Assembly (NCBI RefSeq): GCF_050947335.1
Contig: NW_027473318.1
Location: 2,976,001-3,040,000 of the forward strand
Origin: Megachile rotundata
Lineage: Eukaryota; Arthropoda; Insecta; Hymenoptera; Megachilidae
DNA length: 64,000 bases
Reading direction: 5' to 3'
Shown: positions 42,640 through 55,609 of the stretch, piece by piece
How positions within the stretch are numbered: position 1 is the stretch's first letter
How the letters are laid out: each line of letters opens with the position of its first letter
The notes under the pieces: model-generated
Told to the model about the DNA's origin: nothing
What the model saw: only the letters and a program-made list of their open reading frames with translations
Databases searched by the model: none
Translations under genes and position numbers: made by a program

Positions 42640-43003
42640 ATTGTAATTGTATGATTGCGATTGTATGATTGTGATTGTATGTTTATGATTGTATTTTTGT
42701 GATTTTATGATTGTGATTGTACGATTGTGATTGTACGATTGTGATTGTATGATTGTGATTGTATGATTATGATTGTATGATTGTGATTGCATGATTGTGA
42801 TTGTATGATTGTGATTGCATGATTTTGAATGTATGATTCTGATTGTATGATTGTGATTGTATGATTGTGATTGTATGATTGTGAGTGTATGATTGTGATT
42901 GTATGGTTGTGATTGTATGATTGTGATTGTATGATTGTGACAGTATGATTGTGATTGTATGATTGTGATTGTATGATTGTGATTGTATGATTGTGATTGT
43001 ATG

Positions 43004-43059
43004 ATTGTATTTGGGAGATTGTATTTGGGAGATTGTATTTGGGAGATTGTATTTGGGAG
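43004..43059 (+). repeat. G-run, 4 units
   Basis: Four regular units followed directly by a GTGAAAG unit and an AGTGTGATTGACTG block (43144), an order also seen after the runs at 44962, 51864, 61381 and 62710. Confidence 0.95.
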
Positions 43060-43479
43060 ATTGTAATTGTATGATTGTGAAAGTATGATTGTGATTGTAT
43101 GATTGTGTTTGTATGATTGTGATTGTATGATTGTGATTGTATGAGTGTGATTGACTGATTGTGGTTGTGCGATTGTGATTGTACGATTGTGATTGTACGA
43201 TTGTGATTGTATGATTGTGATTGTATGATTGTGATTGTATGATTATGATTGTATGATTGTGATTGCATGATTGTGATTGTATGATTGTGATTGCATGATT
43301 TTGAATGTATGATTCTGATTGTATGATTGTGATTGTATGATTGTGATTGTATGATTGTGAGTGTATGATTGTGATTATATGATTGTGATTGTATGATTGT
43401 GATAGTATGATTGTGATTGTATGATTGTGATTGCATGATTGTGATTGTATGATTGTAATTGTATGATTGTGATTGTATG

Positions 43480-43549
43480 ATTGTATTTGGGAGATTGTAT
43501 TTGGGAGATTGTATTTGGGAGATTGTATTTGGGAGATTGTATTTGGGAG
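43480..43549 (+). repeat. G-run, 5 units
   Basis: Five regular units, then a 139-bp spacer to 43689. Confidence 0.95.
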
Positions 43550-44228
43550 ATTGTAATTGTATGATTGCGATTGTATGATTGTGATTGTATGATTGCGATT
43601 GTATGATTGTGATTGTATGATTGTGATGTATGATTGTAATTGTATGATTATGATTGTATGATTGTGATTGTATGATTGTGATTGTATGATTGTATTTGGG
43701 AGATTGTATTTGGGAGATTGTAATTGTATGATTGCGATTGTATGATTGTGATTGTATGATTATGATTGTATGATTGTGATTGTATGATTGCGATTGTATG
43801 ATTGTGATTGTATGTTTATGATTGTATTTTTGTGATTTTATGATTGTGATTGTATGATTGTGATTGTATGATTGTGATTGTATGATTGCGATTGTATGAA
43901 TGCGATTGTATGATTGTGATTGCATAATTGTGATTGTATGATTGTGATTGTATGATTGTGATTGCATAGTTGTGATTGTATGATTGTGATTGTATGATTG
44001 CGATTGTATGATTGTGATTGTATGATTGTGATGTATGATTGTAATTGTATGATTATGATTGTATGATTGTGATTGTATGATTGTCATGGTATGATTGTGA
44101 TGGTATGATTGTGATTGTATGATTGCGATCGTATGATTCTGATTGTATGATTATGGTTGTATGATTGTGATTGTATGATTGCGATTGTATGATTGTGATT
44201 GTATGTTTATGATTGTATTTTTGTGATT

Positions 44229-45947
44229 TTATGATTGTGATTGTATGATTGTGATTGTATGATTGCGATTGTATGATTGCGATTGTATGAATGCGATTGT
44301 ATGATTGTGATTGCATAATTGTGATTGTATGATTGTGATTGTATGATTGTGATTGTATGATTGTGATTGTATGATTGTGGTTGTATGATTGTGATTGTAT
44401 GATTGTGAAAGTATGATTGTGATTGTATGATTGTGTTTGTATGATTGTGATTGTATGATTGTGATTGTATGAGTGTGATTGACTGATTGTGGTTGTGCGA
44501 TTGTGATTGTACGATTGTGATTGTACGATTGTGATTGTATGATTGTGATTGTATGATTATGATTGTATGATTGTGATTGCATGATTGTGATTGTATGATT
44601 GTGATTGCATGATTTTGAATGTATGATTCTGATTGTATGATTGTGATTGTATGATTGTGATTGTATGATTGTGAGTGTATGATTGTGATTATATGATTGT
44701 GATTGTATGATTGTGATAGTATGATTGTGATTGTATGATTGTGATTGCATGATTGTGATTGTATAATTGCAATTGTATGATTGTGATTGTATGATTATGA
44801 TTTTATGATTGTGTTTGTATGATTGTGATTGTATGATTGTGATTGTATGGTTGTGATTGTATGATTGTGATTGTATGATTGTGACAGTATGATTGTGATT
44901 GTATGATTGTGATTGTATGATTGTGATTGTATGATTGTGATTGTATGATTGTGATTGTATGATTGTATTTGGGAGATTGTATTTGGGAGATTGTATTTGG
45001 GAGATTGTAATTGTATGATTGTGAAAGTATGATTGTGATTGTATGATTGTGTTTGTATGATTGTGATTGTATGATTGTGATTGTATGAGTGTGATTGACT
45101 GATTGTGGTTGTGCGATTGTGATTGTACGATTGTGATTGTACGATTGTGATTGTATGATTGTGATTGTATGATTGTGATTGTATGATTATGATTGTATGA
45201 TTGTGATTGCATGATTGTGATTGTATGATTGTGATTGCATGATTTTGAATGTATGATTCTGATTGTATGATTGTGATTGTATGATTGTGATTGTATGATT
45301 GTGAGTGTATGATTGTGATTATATGATTGTGATTGTATGATTGTGATAGTATGATTGTGATTGTATGATTGTGATTGCATGATTGTGATTGTATGATTGT
45401 AATTGTATGATTGTGATTGTATGATTATGATTTTATGATTGTGATTGCATGATTGTGATTGTATGGTTGTGATTGTATGATTGTGATTGTATGATTGTGA
45501 TTGTATGATTGTGATTGTATGATTGTGACAGTATGATTGTGATTGTATGATTGTGATTGTATGATTGTGATTGTATGATTGTATTTGGGAGATTGTATTT
45601 CGGAGATTGTATTTGGGAGATTGTATTTGAGAGATTGTATTTGGGAGATTGTAATTGTATGATTGCGATTGTATGATTGTGATTGTATGATTGCGATTGT
45701 ATGATTGTGATTGTATGATTGTGATGTATGATTGTAATTTTATGATTATGATTGTATGATTGTGATTGTATGATTGTGATTGTATGATTGTATTTGGGAG
45801 ATTGTATTTGGGAGATTGTAATTGTATGATTGCGATTGTATGATTGTGATTGTATGATTGCGATTGTATGATTGTGATTGTATGATTGTGATGTATAATA
45901 GTAATTGTATGATTATGATTGTATGATTGTGATTGTATGATTGTCAT
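44229..45947 (-). other. Longest antisense open frame (572 codons), judged non-coding
   Basis: The frame starts at an ATG made by a GTCATGG unit near 45945 and runs to a TAA. Its translation is entirely copies of a 14-residue repeat, YNHNHTITIIQSQS, with PKYNLPN insertions wherever the G-run family occurs. There is no signal peptide, no domain, no change of composition and no upstream gene-like context. The minus-strand unit has no stop codon in any phase, and 13-bp units shift the frame without closing it. Other long frames of the same kind lie at 24206-25657, 42705-44087, 18249-19583, 60676-61863, 40403-41575, 36763-37893, 33107-34231 and 46542-47540. Overlapping frames in other phases read the same repeat, which argues against selection on any one of them. 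Confidence 0.85.
45578..45647 (+). repeat. G-run, 5 units, two altered
   Basis: Unit 2 is TTTCGGAG and unit 4 is TTTGAGAG, so only three GGG tracts remain. Unit 2 is shared with 52452 and 63298, unit 4 is not. Confidence 0.94.
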
Positions 45948-47420
45948 GGTATGATTGTGATGGTATGATTGTGATTGTATGATTGCGATCGTATGAGTGT
46001 GATTGTATGATTATGATTGTATGATTGTGATTGTATGATTGCGATTGTATGATTGTGATTGTATGTTTATGATTGTATTTTTGTGATTTTATGATTGTGA
46101 TTGTATGATTGTGATTGTATGATTGTGATTGTGTGATTGTGATTGTATGATTGCGATTGTATGAATGCGATCGTATGATTGTGATTGCATAATTGTGATT
46201 GTATGATTGTGATTGTATGATTGTGATTGTATGATTGTGATTGTATGATTGTGATTGTATGATTGTGATTGTATGAATGCGATTGTATGATTGTGATTGC
46301 ATAATTGTGATTGTATGATTGTGATTGTAAGATTGCGATTGTATGATTGTGATTGTATGATTGTGATGTATGATTGTAATTGTATGATTATGATTGTATG
46401 ATTTTGATTGTATGATTGTCATGGTATGATTGTGATGGTATGATTGTGATTGTATGATTGCGATCGTATGATTCTGATTGTATGATTATGGTTGTATGAT
46501 TGTGATTGTATGATTGCGATTGTATGATTGTGATTGTATGTTTATGATTGTATTTTTGTGATTTTATGATTGTGATTGTATGATTGTGATTGTATGATTG
46601 TGATTGTATGATTGCGATTGTATGAATGCGATTGTATGATTGTGATTGCATAATTGTGATTGTATGATTGTGATTGTATGATTGTGATTGTATGATTGTG
46701 ATTGTATGATTGTGGTTGTATGATTGTGATTGTATGAATGCGATTGTATGATTGTGATTGCATAATTGTGATTGTATGATTGTGATTGTATGATTGTGAT
46801 TGTATGATTGTGATTGTATGTTTGCGATTGTATGATTGTGATGTTATGATTGTGATTGTATGATTGTGATTGTATGATTGTGATTGTATGAGTGTGATTG
46901 TCTGATTGTGGTTGTGCGTTTGTGATTGTACGATTGTGAATGTACGATTGTGATTGTATGATTGTGGTTGTATGAATATGATTGTATGATTGTGATCGCA
47001 TGATTGTGATTGTATGATTGTGATTGTATGATTGTGATTGTATGATTGTGATTGTATGATTGTGATTGTCTGATTGTGGTTGTGCGATTGTGATTGTCTG
47101 ATTGTGATTCTGTGATTGTGATTGTATGATTGTGATTGTATGATTGTGATTGTATGATTGTATTTGGGAGATTGTATTTGGGAGATTGTATTTGGGAGAT
47201 TGTAATTGTATGATTGCGATTGTATGATTGTGATTGTATGATTGCGATTGTATGATTGTGATTGTATGATTGTGATGTATGATTGTAATTGTATGATTGC
47301 GATGTATGACTGTAATTGTATGATTGCGATTGTATGATTGTGATTGTATGATTGTGATTGTATGATTGTGATAGTATGATTGTGATTGTATGATTGTGAC
47401 TGTATGATTGTGATTGTATG

Positions 47421-47476
47421 ATTGTATTTGGGAGATTGTATTTGGGAGATTGTATTTGGGAGATTGTATTTGGGAG
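47421..47476 (+). repeat. G-run, 4 units
   Basis: 264 bp after the run at 47157, matching the spacing at 33848/34112. Counterpart in copy 2 at 54266. Confidence 0.95.
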
Positions 47477-48456
47477 ATTGTGACTGTATGATTGCGATTG
47501 TATGATTGTGATTGTATGATTGCGATTGTATGATTGTCATTGTATGATTATGATTGTATTTTTGTGATTTTATGATTGTGATTGTATGATTGTGATTGTA
47601 TGATTGTGATTGTATGATTGCGATTGTATGAATGCGATTGTATGAATGTTATTGCATAATTGTGATTGTATGATTGTGATTGTATGATTGTGATTGTATG
47701 ATTGTGATTGTATGATTGTGATTGTATGATTGTAATTGTATGATTATGATTGTATGATTGTGATTGTATGATTGAGATTCTATGATTGTGATTGTATGAT
47801 TGCGATTGTATGATTGTCATTGTATGATTGTGATTGTATGATTGTGATTGTATGATTGTGATTGTATGATTGTGATTGTATGATTGTGATTGTATGATTG
47901 TGACTGTATGATTGTGATTGTATGATTTTGAAAGTATGATTGTGATTGTATGATTGTGTTTGTATGATTGTGATTGTATGGTTGTGATTGTATGAGTGTG
48001 ATTGACTGATTGTGGTTGTGCGATTGTGATTGTACGATTGTGATTGTACGATTGTGATTGTATGATTGTGATTGTATGATTATGATTGTATGATTGTGAT
48101 TGCATGATTGTGATTGTATGATTGTGATTGCATGATTTTGAATGTATGATTCTGATTGTATGATTGTGATTGTATGATTGTGAGTGTATGATTGTGATTA
48201 TATGATTGTGATTGTATGATTGTGATAGTATGATTGTGATTGTATGATTGTGATTGCATGATTGTGATTGTATGATTATAATTGTATGATTGTGATTGTA
48301 TGATTATGATTTTATGATTGTGATTGCATGATTGTGATTGTATGGTTGTGATTGTATGATTGTGATTGTATGATTGTGACAGTATGATTGTGATTGTATG
48401 ATTGTGATTGTATGATTGTGATTGTATGATTGTGATTGTATGATTGTGATTGTATG

Positions 48457-48512
48457 ATTGTATTTGGGAGATTGTATTTGGGAGATTGTATTAGGGAGAT
48501 TGTATTTGGGAG
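48457..48512 (+). repeat. G-run, 4 units, one TTAGGGAG
   Basis: The third unit is ATTGTATTAGGGAG, a private change absent from the sister run at 55554. A 139-bp spacer leads to 48652. Confidence 0.94.
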
Positions 48513-50397
48513 ATTGTAATTGTATGATTGCGATTGTATGATTGTGATTGTATGATTGTGATGTATGATTGTAATTGTATGATTATGATTGTATGATTGT
48601 GATTGTATGATTGTGATTGTATGATTGTGATTGTATGATTGTGATTGTATGATTGTATTTGGGAGATTGTATTTGGGAGATTGTAATTGTATGATTGCGA
48701 TTGTATGATTGTGATTGTATGATTGCGATTGTATGATTGTGATTGTATGATTGTGATGTATGATTGTAATTGTATGATTATGATTGTATGATTGTGATTG
48801 TATGACTGTCATGGTATGATTTTGATGGTATGATTGTGATTGTATGATTGCGATCGTATGATTGTGATTGTATGATTATGATTGTATGATTGTGATTGTA
48901 TGATTGCGATTGTATGATTGTGATTGTATGTTTATGATTGTATTTTTCCGATTTTATGATTGTGATTGTATGATTGTGATTGTATGATTGTGATTGTATG
49001 ATTGCGATTGTACGAATGCGATTGTATGATTGTGATTGCATAATTGTGATTGTATGATTGTGATTGTATGATTGTGATTGTATGATTGTGATTGTATGAT
49101 TGTGATTGTATGATTGCGATTGTACGAATGCGATTGTATGATTGTGATTGCATAATTGTGATTGTATGATTGTGATTGTATGATTGTGATTGTATGATTG
49201 TGATTGTATGATTGTGATTGTATGATTGTGATTGTATGAATGCGATTGTATGATTGTGATTGCATAATTGTGATTGTATGATTGTGATTGTAAGATTGCG
49301 ATTGTATGATTGTGATTGTATGATTGTGATGTATGATTGTAATTGTATGATTATGATTGTATGATTGTGATTGTATGATTGTCATGGTATGATTGTGATG
49401 GTGTGATTGTGATTGTATGATTGCGATCGTATGATTCTGATTGTATGATTATGGTTGTATGATTGTGATTGTATGATTGCGATTGTATGATTGTGATTGT
49501 ATGTTTATGATTGTATTTTTGTGATTTTATGATTGTGATTGTATGATTGTGATTGTATGATTGTGATTGTATGATTGCGATTGTATGAATGCGATTGTAT
49601 GATTGTGATTGCATAATTGTGATTGTATGATTGTGATTGTATGATTGTGATTGTATGATTGTGATTGTATGATTGTGGTTGTATGATTGTGATTGTATGA
49701 ATGCGATTGTATGATTGTGATTGCATAATTGTGATTGTATGATTGTGATTGTATGATTGTGATTGTATGTTTGCGATTGTATGATTGTGATGTTATGATT
49801 GTGATTGTATGATTGTGATTGTATGATTGTGATTGTATGAGTGTGATTGTCTGATTGTGGTTGTGCGTTTGTGATTGTACGATTGTGAATGTACGATTGT
49901 GATTGTATGATTGTGGTTGTATGAATATGATTGTATGATTGTGATTGCATGATTGTGATTGTATGATTGTGATTGTATGATTGTGATTGTATGATTGTGA
50001 TTGTATGATTGTGATTGTCTGATTGTGGTTGTGCGATTGTGATTGTATGATTGTGATTCTGTGATTGTGATTGTATGATTGTGATTGTATGATTGTGATT
50101 GTATGATTGTGATTGTATGATTGTATTTGGGAGATTGTATTTGGGAGATTGTATTTGGGAGATTGTAACTGTATGATTGCGATTGTATGATTGTGATTGT
50201 ATGATTGCGATTGTATGATTGTGATTGTATGATTGTGATGTATGATTGTAATTGTATGATTGCGATGTATGACTGTAATTGTATGATTGTGATTGTATGA
50301 TTGTGATTGTATGATTGTGATTGTATGATTGTGATTGTGTGATTGTGATAGTATGATTGTGATTGTATGATTGTGACTGTATGATTGTGATTGTATG

Positions 50398-50453
50398 ATT
50401 GTATTTGGGAGATTGAATTTGGGAGATTGTATTTGGGAGATTGTATTTGGGAG
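50398..50453 (+). repeat. G-run, 4 units, one GAATTTGGG unit
   Basis: The second unit is ATTGAATTTGGGAG as at 32758 and 57495. A 139-bp spacer leads to 50593, whose first unit is TTTGGGGG. Confidence 0.94.
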
Positions 50454-52451
50454 ATTGTGACTGTATGATTGCGATTGTATGATTGTGATTGTATGATTGC
50501 GATTGTATGATTGCGGTTGTATGATTGTGATGTATGATTGTAATTGTATGATTATGATTGTATGATTGTGATTGTATGATTGTGATTGTATGATTGTATT
50601 TGGGGGATTGTATTTGGGAGATTGTAATTGTATGATTGCGATTGTATGATTGTGATTGTATGATTGCGATTGTATGATTGTGATTGTATGATTGTGATGT
50701 ATGATTGTAATTGTATGATTATGATTGTATGATTGTGATTGTATGATTGTGATGGTATGATTGTGATGGTATGATTGTGATTGTATGATTGCGATCGTAT
50801 GATTGTGATTGTATGATTATGATTGTATGATTGTGATTGTATGATTGCGATTGTATGATTGTCATTGTATGATTATGATTGTATTTTTGTGATTTTATGA
50901 TTGTGATTGTATGATTGTGATTGTATGATTGTGATTGTATGATTGCGATTGTATGAATGCGATTGTATGAATGTTATTGCATAATTGTGATTGTATGATT
51001 GTGATTGTATGATTGTGATTGTATGATTGTGATTGTATGATTGTAATTGTATGATTATGATTGTATGATTGTGATTGTATGATTGAGATTCTATGATTGT
51101 GATTGTATGATTGCGATTGTATGATTGTCATTGTATGATTGTGATTGTATGATTGTGATTGTATGATTGTGATTGTATGATTGTGATTGTATGATTGTGA
51201 TTGTATGATTGTGACTGTATGATTGTGATTGTATGATTTTGAAAGTATGATTGTGATTGTATGATTGTGATTGTATGATTATAATTGTATGATTGTGATT
51301 GTATGATTATGATTTTATGATTGTGATTGCATGATTGTGATTGTATGGTTGTGATTGTATGATTGTGATTGTATGATTGTGACAGTATGATTGTGATTGT
51401 ATGATTGTGATTGTATGATTGTGATGTATGATTGTAATTGTATGATTATGATTGTATGATTGTGATTGTATGATTGTGATTGTATGATTGTGATTGTATG
51501 ATTGTGATTGTATGATTGTGATTGTATGATTGTATTTGGGAGATTGTATTTGGGAGATTGTAATTGTATGATTGCGATTGTATTATTGTGATTGTATGAT
51601 TGCGATTGTATGATTGTGATTGTATGATTGTGATGTATGATTGTAATTGTATGATTATGATTGTATGATTGTGATTGTATGATTGTCATGGTATGATTTT
51701 GATGGTATGATTGTGATTGTATGATTGCGATCGTATGATTGTGATTGTATGATTATGATTGTATGATTGTGATTGTATGATTGCGATTGTATGATTGTGA
51801 TTGTATGTTTATGATTGTATTTTTCCGATTTTATGATTGTGATTGTATGATTGTGATTGTATGATTGTATTTGGGAGATTGTATTTGGGAGATTGTATTT
51901 GGGAGATTGTAATTGTATGATTGTGAAAGTATGATTGTGATTGTATGATTGTGTTTGTATGATTGTGATTGTATGATTGTGATTGTATGAGTGTGATTGA
52001 CTGATTGTGGTTGTGCGATTGTGATTGTACGATTGTGATTGTACGATTGTGATTGTATGATTGTGATTGTATGATTGTGATTGTATGATTATGATTGTAT
52101 GATTGTGATTGCATGATTGTGATTGTATGATTGTGATTGCATGATTTTGAATGTATGATTCTGATTGTATGATTGTGATTGTATGATTGTGATTGTATGA
52201 TTGTGAGTGTATGATTGTGATTATATGATTGTGATTGTATGATTGTGATAGTATGATTGTGATTGTATGATTGTGATTGCATGATTGTGATTGTATGATT
52301 GTAATTGTATGATTGTGATTGTATGATTATGATTTTATGATTGTGATTGCATGATTGTGATTGTATGGTTGTGATTGTATGATTGTGATTGTATGATTGT
52401 GACAGTATGATTGTGATTGTATGATTGTGATTGTATGATTGTGATTGTATG

Positions 52452-52521
52452 ATTGTATTTGGGAGATTGTATTTCGGAGATTGTATTTGGGAGATTGTAT
52501 TTGGGAGATTGTATTTGGGAG
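52452..52521 (+). repeat. G-run, 5 units, one TTTCGGAG
   Basis: The second unit has lost its GGG tract, as at 45578 and 63298. A 139-bp spacer leads to 52661. Confidence 0.95.
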
Positions 52522-54265
52522 ATTGTAATTGTATGATTGCGATTGTATGATTGTGATTGTATGATTGCGATTGTATGATTGTGATTGTATGATTGTGATG
52601 TATGATTGTAATTGTATGATTATGATTGTATGATTGTGATTGTATGATTGTGATTGTATGATTGTATTTGGGAGATTGTATTTGGGAGATTGTAATTGTA
52701 TGATTGCGATTGTATGATTGTGATTGTATGATTGCGATTGTATGATTGTGATTGTATGATTGTGATGTATAATAGTAATTGTATGATTATGATTGTATGA
52801 TTGTGATTGTATGATTGTCATGGTATGATTGTGATGGTATGATTGTGATTGTATGATTGCGATCGTATGAGTGTGATTGTATGATTATGATTGTATGATT
52901 GTGATTGTATGATTGCGATTGTATGATTGTGATTGTATGTTTATGATTGTATTTTTGTGATTTTATGATTGTGATTGTATGATTGTGATTGTATGATTGT
53001 GATTGTATGATTGCGATTGTATGAATGCGATTGTATGATTGTGATTGCATAATTGTGATTGTATGATTGTGATTGTATGATTGTGATTGTATGATTGTGA
53101 TTGTATGATTGTGATTGTATGAATGCGATTGTATGATTGTGATTGCATAATTGTGATTGTATGATTGTGATTGTAAGATTGCGATTGTATGATTGTGATT
53201 GTATGATTGTGATGTATGATTGTAATTGTATGATTATGATTGTATGATTGTGATTGTATGATTGTCATGGTATGATTGTGATGGTATGATTGTGATTGTA
53301 TGATTGCGATCGTATGATTCTGATTGTATGATTATGGTTGTATGATTGTGATTGTATGATTGCGATTGTATGATTGTGATTGTATGTTTATGATTGTATT
53401 TTTGTGATTTTATGATTGTGATTGTATGATTGTGATTGTATGATTGTGATTGTATGATTGCGATTGTATGAATGCGATTGTATGATTGTGATTGCATAAT
53501 TGTGATTGTATGATTGTGATTGTATGATTGTGATTGTATGATTGTGATTGTATGATTGTGGTTGTATGATTGTGATTGTATGAATGCGATTGTATGATTG
53601 TGATTGCATAATTGTGATTGTATGATTGTGATTGTATGATTGTGATTGTATGATTGTGATTGTATGTTTGCGATTGTATGATTGTGATGTTATGATTGTG
53701 ATTGTATGATTGTGATTGTATGATTGTGATTGTATGAGTGTGATTGTCTGATTGTGGTTGTGCGTTTGTGATTGTACGATTGTGAATGTACGATTGTGAT
53801 TGTATGATTGTGGTTGTATGAATATGATTGTATGATTGTGATCGCATGATTGTGATTGTATGATTGTGATTGTATGATTGTGATTGTATGATTGTGATTG
53901 TATGATTGTGATTGTCTGATTGTGGTTGTGCGATTGTGATTGTCTGATTGTGATTCTGTGATTGTGATTGTATGATTGTGATTGTATGATTGTGATTGTA
54001 TGATTGTATTTGGGAGATTGTATTTGGGAGATTGTATTTGGGAGATTGTAATTGTATGATTGCGATTGTATGATTGTGATTGTATGATTGCGATTGTATG
54101 ATTGTGATTGTATGATTGTGATGTATGATTGTAATTGTATGATTGCGATGTATGATGTAATTGTATGATTGCGATTGTATGATTGTGATTGTATGATTGT
54201 GATTGTATGATTGTGATAGTATGATTGTGATTGTATGATTGTGACTGTATGATTGTGATTGTATG

Positions 54266-54321
54266 ATTGTATTTGGGAGATTGTATTTGGGAGATTGTAT
54301 TTGGGAGATTGTATTTGGGAG
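54266..54321 (+). repeat. G-run, 4 units
   Basis: Lies 263 bp after 54003, one base less than its sister pair, because of the single-base loss near 54148. Confidence 0.95.
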
Positions 54322-54618
54322 ATTGTGACTGTATGATTGCGATTGTATGATTGTGATTGTATGATTGCGATTGTATGATTGTCATTGTATGATTATGATT
54401 GTATTTTTGTGATTTTATGATTGTGATTGTATGATTGTGATTGTATGATTGTGATTGTATGATTGCGATTGTATGAATGCGATTGTATGAATGTTATTGC
54501 ATAATTGTGATTGTATGATTGTGATTGTATGATTGTGATTGTATGATTGTGGTTGTATGATTGTGATTGTATGATTGTAATTGTATGATTATGATTGTAT
54601 GATTGTGATTGTATGATT

Positions 54619-55038
54619 GTCATTGTATGATTGTGATTGTATGATTGTGATTGTATGATTGTGATTGTATGATTGTGATTGTATGATTGTGATTGTATGA
54701 TTGCGATTGTATGATTGTCATTGTATGATTGTGATTGTATGATTGTGATTGTATGATTGTGATTGTATGATTGTGATTGTATGATTGTGATTGTATGATT
54801 GTGACTGTATGATTGTGATTGTATGATTGTCATTGTATGATTGTGATTGTATGATTGTGATTGTATGATTGTGATTGTATGATTGTGATTGTATGATTGT
54901 GATTGTATGATTGCGATTGTATGATTGTCATTGTATGATTGTGATTGTATGATTGTGATTGTATGATTGTGATTGTATGATTGTGATTGTATGATTGTGA
55001 TTGTATGATTGTGACTGTATGATTGTGATTGTATGATT
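54619..55038 (+). repeat. 210-bp internal tandem duplication
   Basis: The unit with GTCATTG lies at 54619, 54717, 54829 and 54927. The spacings of 98, 112 and 98 bp show a 15-unit (210-bp) direct duplication: 54619 pairs with 54829 and 54717 with 54927. The matching place in the sister segment, near 47817, has one GTCATTG unit, so the expansion arose after the 7-kb duplication, or was lost from the sister. Confidence 0.85.
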
Positions 55039-55553
55039 TTGAAAGTATGATTGTGATTGTATGATTGTGTTTGTATGATTGTGATTGTATGATTGTGATT
55101 GTATGAGTGTGATTGACTGATTGTGGTTGTGCGATTGTGATTGTACGATTGTGATTGTACGATTGTGATTGTATGATTGTGATTGTATGATTATGATTGT
55201 ATGATTGTGATTGCATGATTGTGATTGTATGATTGTGATTGCATGATTTTGAATGTATGATTCTGATTGTATGATTGTGATTGTATGATTGTGAGTGTAT
55301 GATTGTGATTATATGATTGTGATTGTATGATTGTGATAGTATGATTGTGATTGTATGATTGTGATTGCATGATTGTGATTGTATGATTATAATTGTATGA
55401 TTGTGATTGTATGATTATGATTTTATGATTGTGATTGCATGATTGTGATTGTATGGTTGTGATTGTATGATTGTGATTGTATGATTGTGACAGTATGATT
55501 GTGATTGTATGATTGTGATTGTATGATTGTGATTGTATGATTGTGATTGTATG

Positions 55554-55609
55554 ATTGTATTTGGGAGATTGTATTTGGGAGATTGTATTTGGGAGATTGT
55601 ATTTGGGAG
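55554..55609 (+). repeat. G-run, 4 units
   Basis: Sister of 48457 with four regular units, and the 139-bp spacer to 55749. Confidence 0.95.

Larger units (their letters stand above)
40456..44949 (+). repeat. Mosaic of 1.3-kb cycles with long G-runs, 40.5-44.9 kb
   Basis: G-runs lie at 41130 (5 units), 41339, 42570 (5), 43004 (4), 43480 (5) and 43689. Anchors lie only at 41832 and 44126. AGTGTGATTGACTG units lie at 40668, 42178, 43144 and 44472. The stretches 41339-42570 and 43689-44962 are further members of the 1.33-kb cycle seen at 26022. The run pairs 41130/41339 and 43480/43689 each keep the 139-bp spacer. No gene is seen. Confidence 0.78.
44950..51850 (+). repeat. About 6.9-kb tandem duplication, copy 1
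   Basis: The order of G-runs (44962, 45578, 45787, 47157, 47421, 48457, 48652, 50120, 50398, 50593, 51529) and their unit counts recurs in the next segment, apart from one unit at the run paired with 50593. Offsets rise and fall in small steps: 6902, 6874, 6846, 6845, 7097, 7111 bp. Most steps are whole 14-bp units. The 5-unit run at 45578 has the odd second unit TTTCGGAG shared with 52452 and 63298. A second CGATCG at 46168 is off-register, inside an AATGCG unit, and is a private change. Confidence 0.9.

Noticed and set aside
44229..45947. Long antisense open reading frame as a repetitive protein gene
   Set aside because: It is made only of the array repeat, is open in all minus-strand phases, crosses 13-bp phase shifts without effect and has no unique start region or domain.
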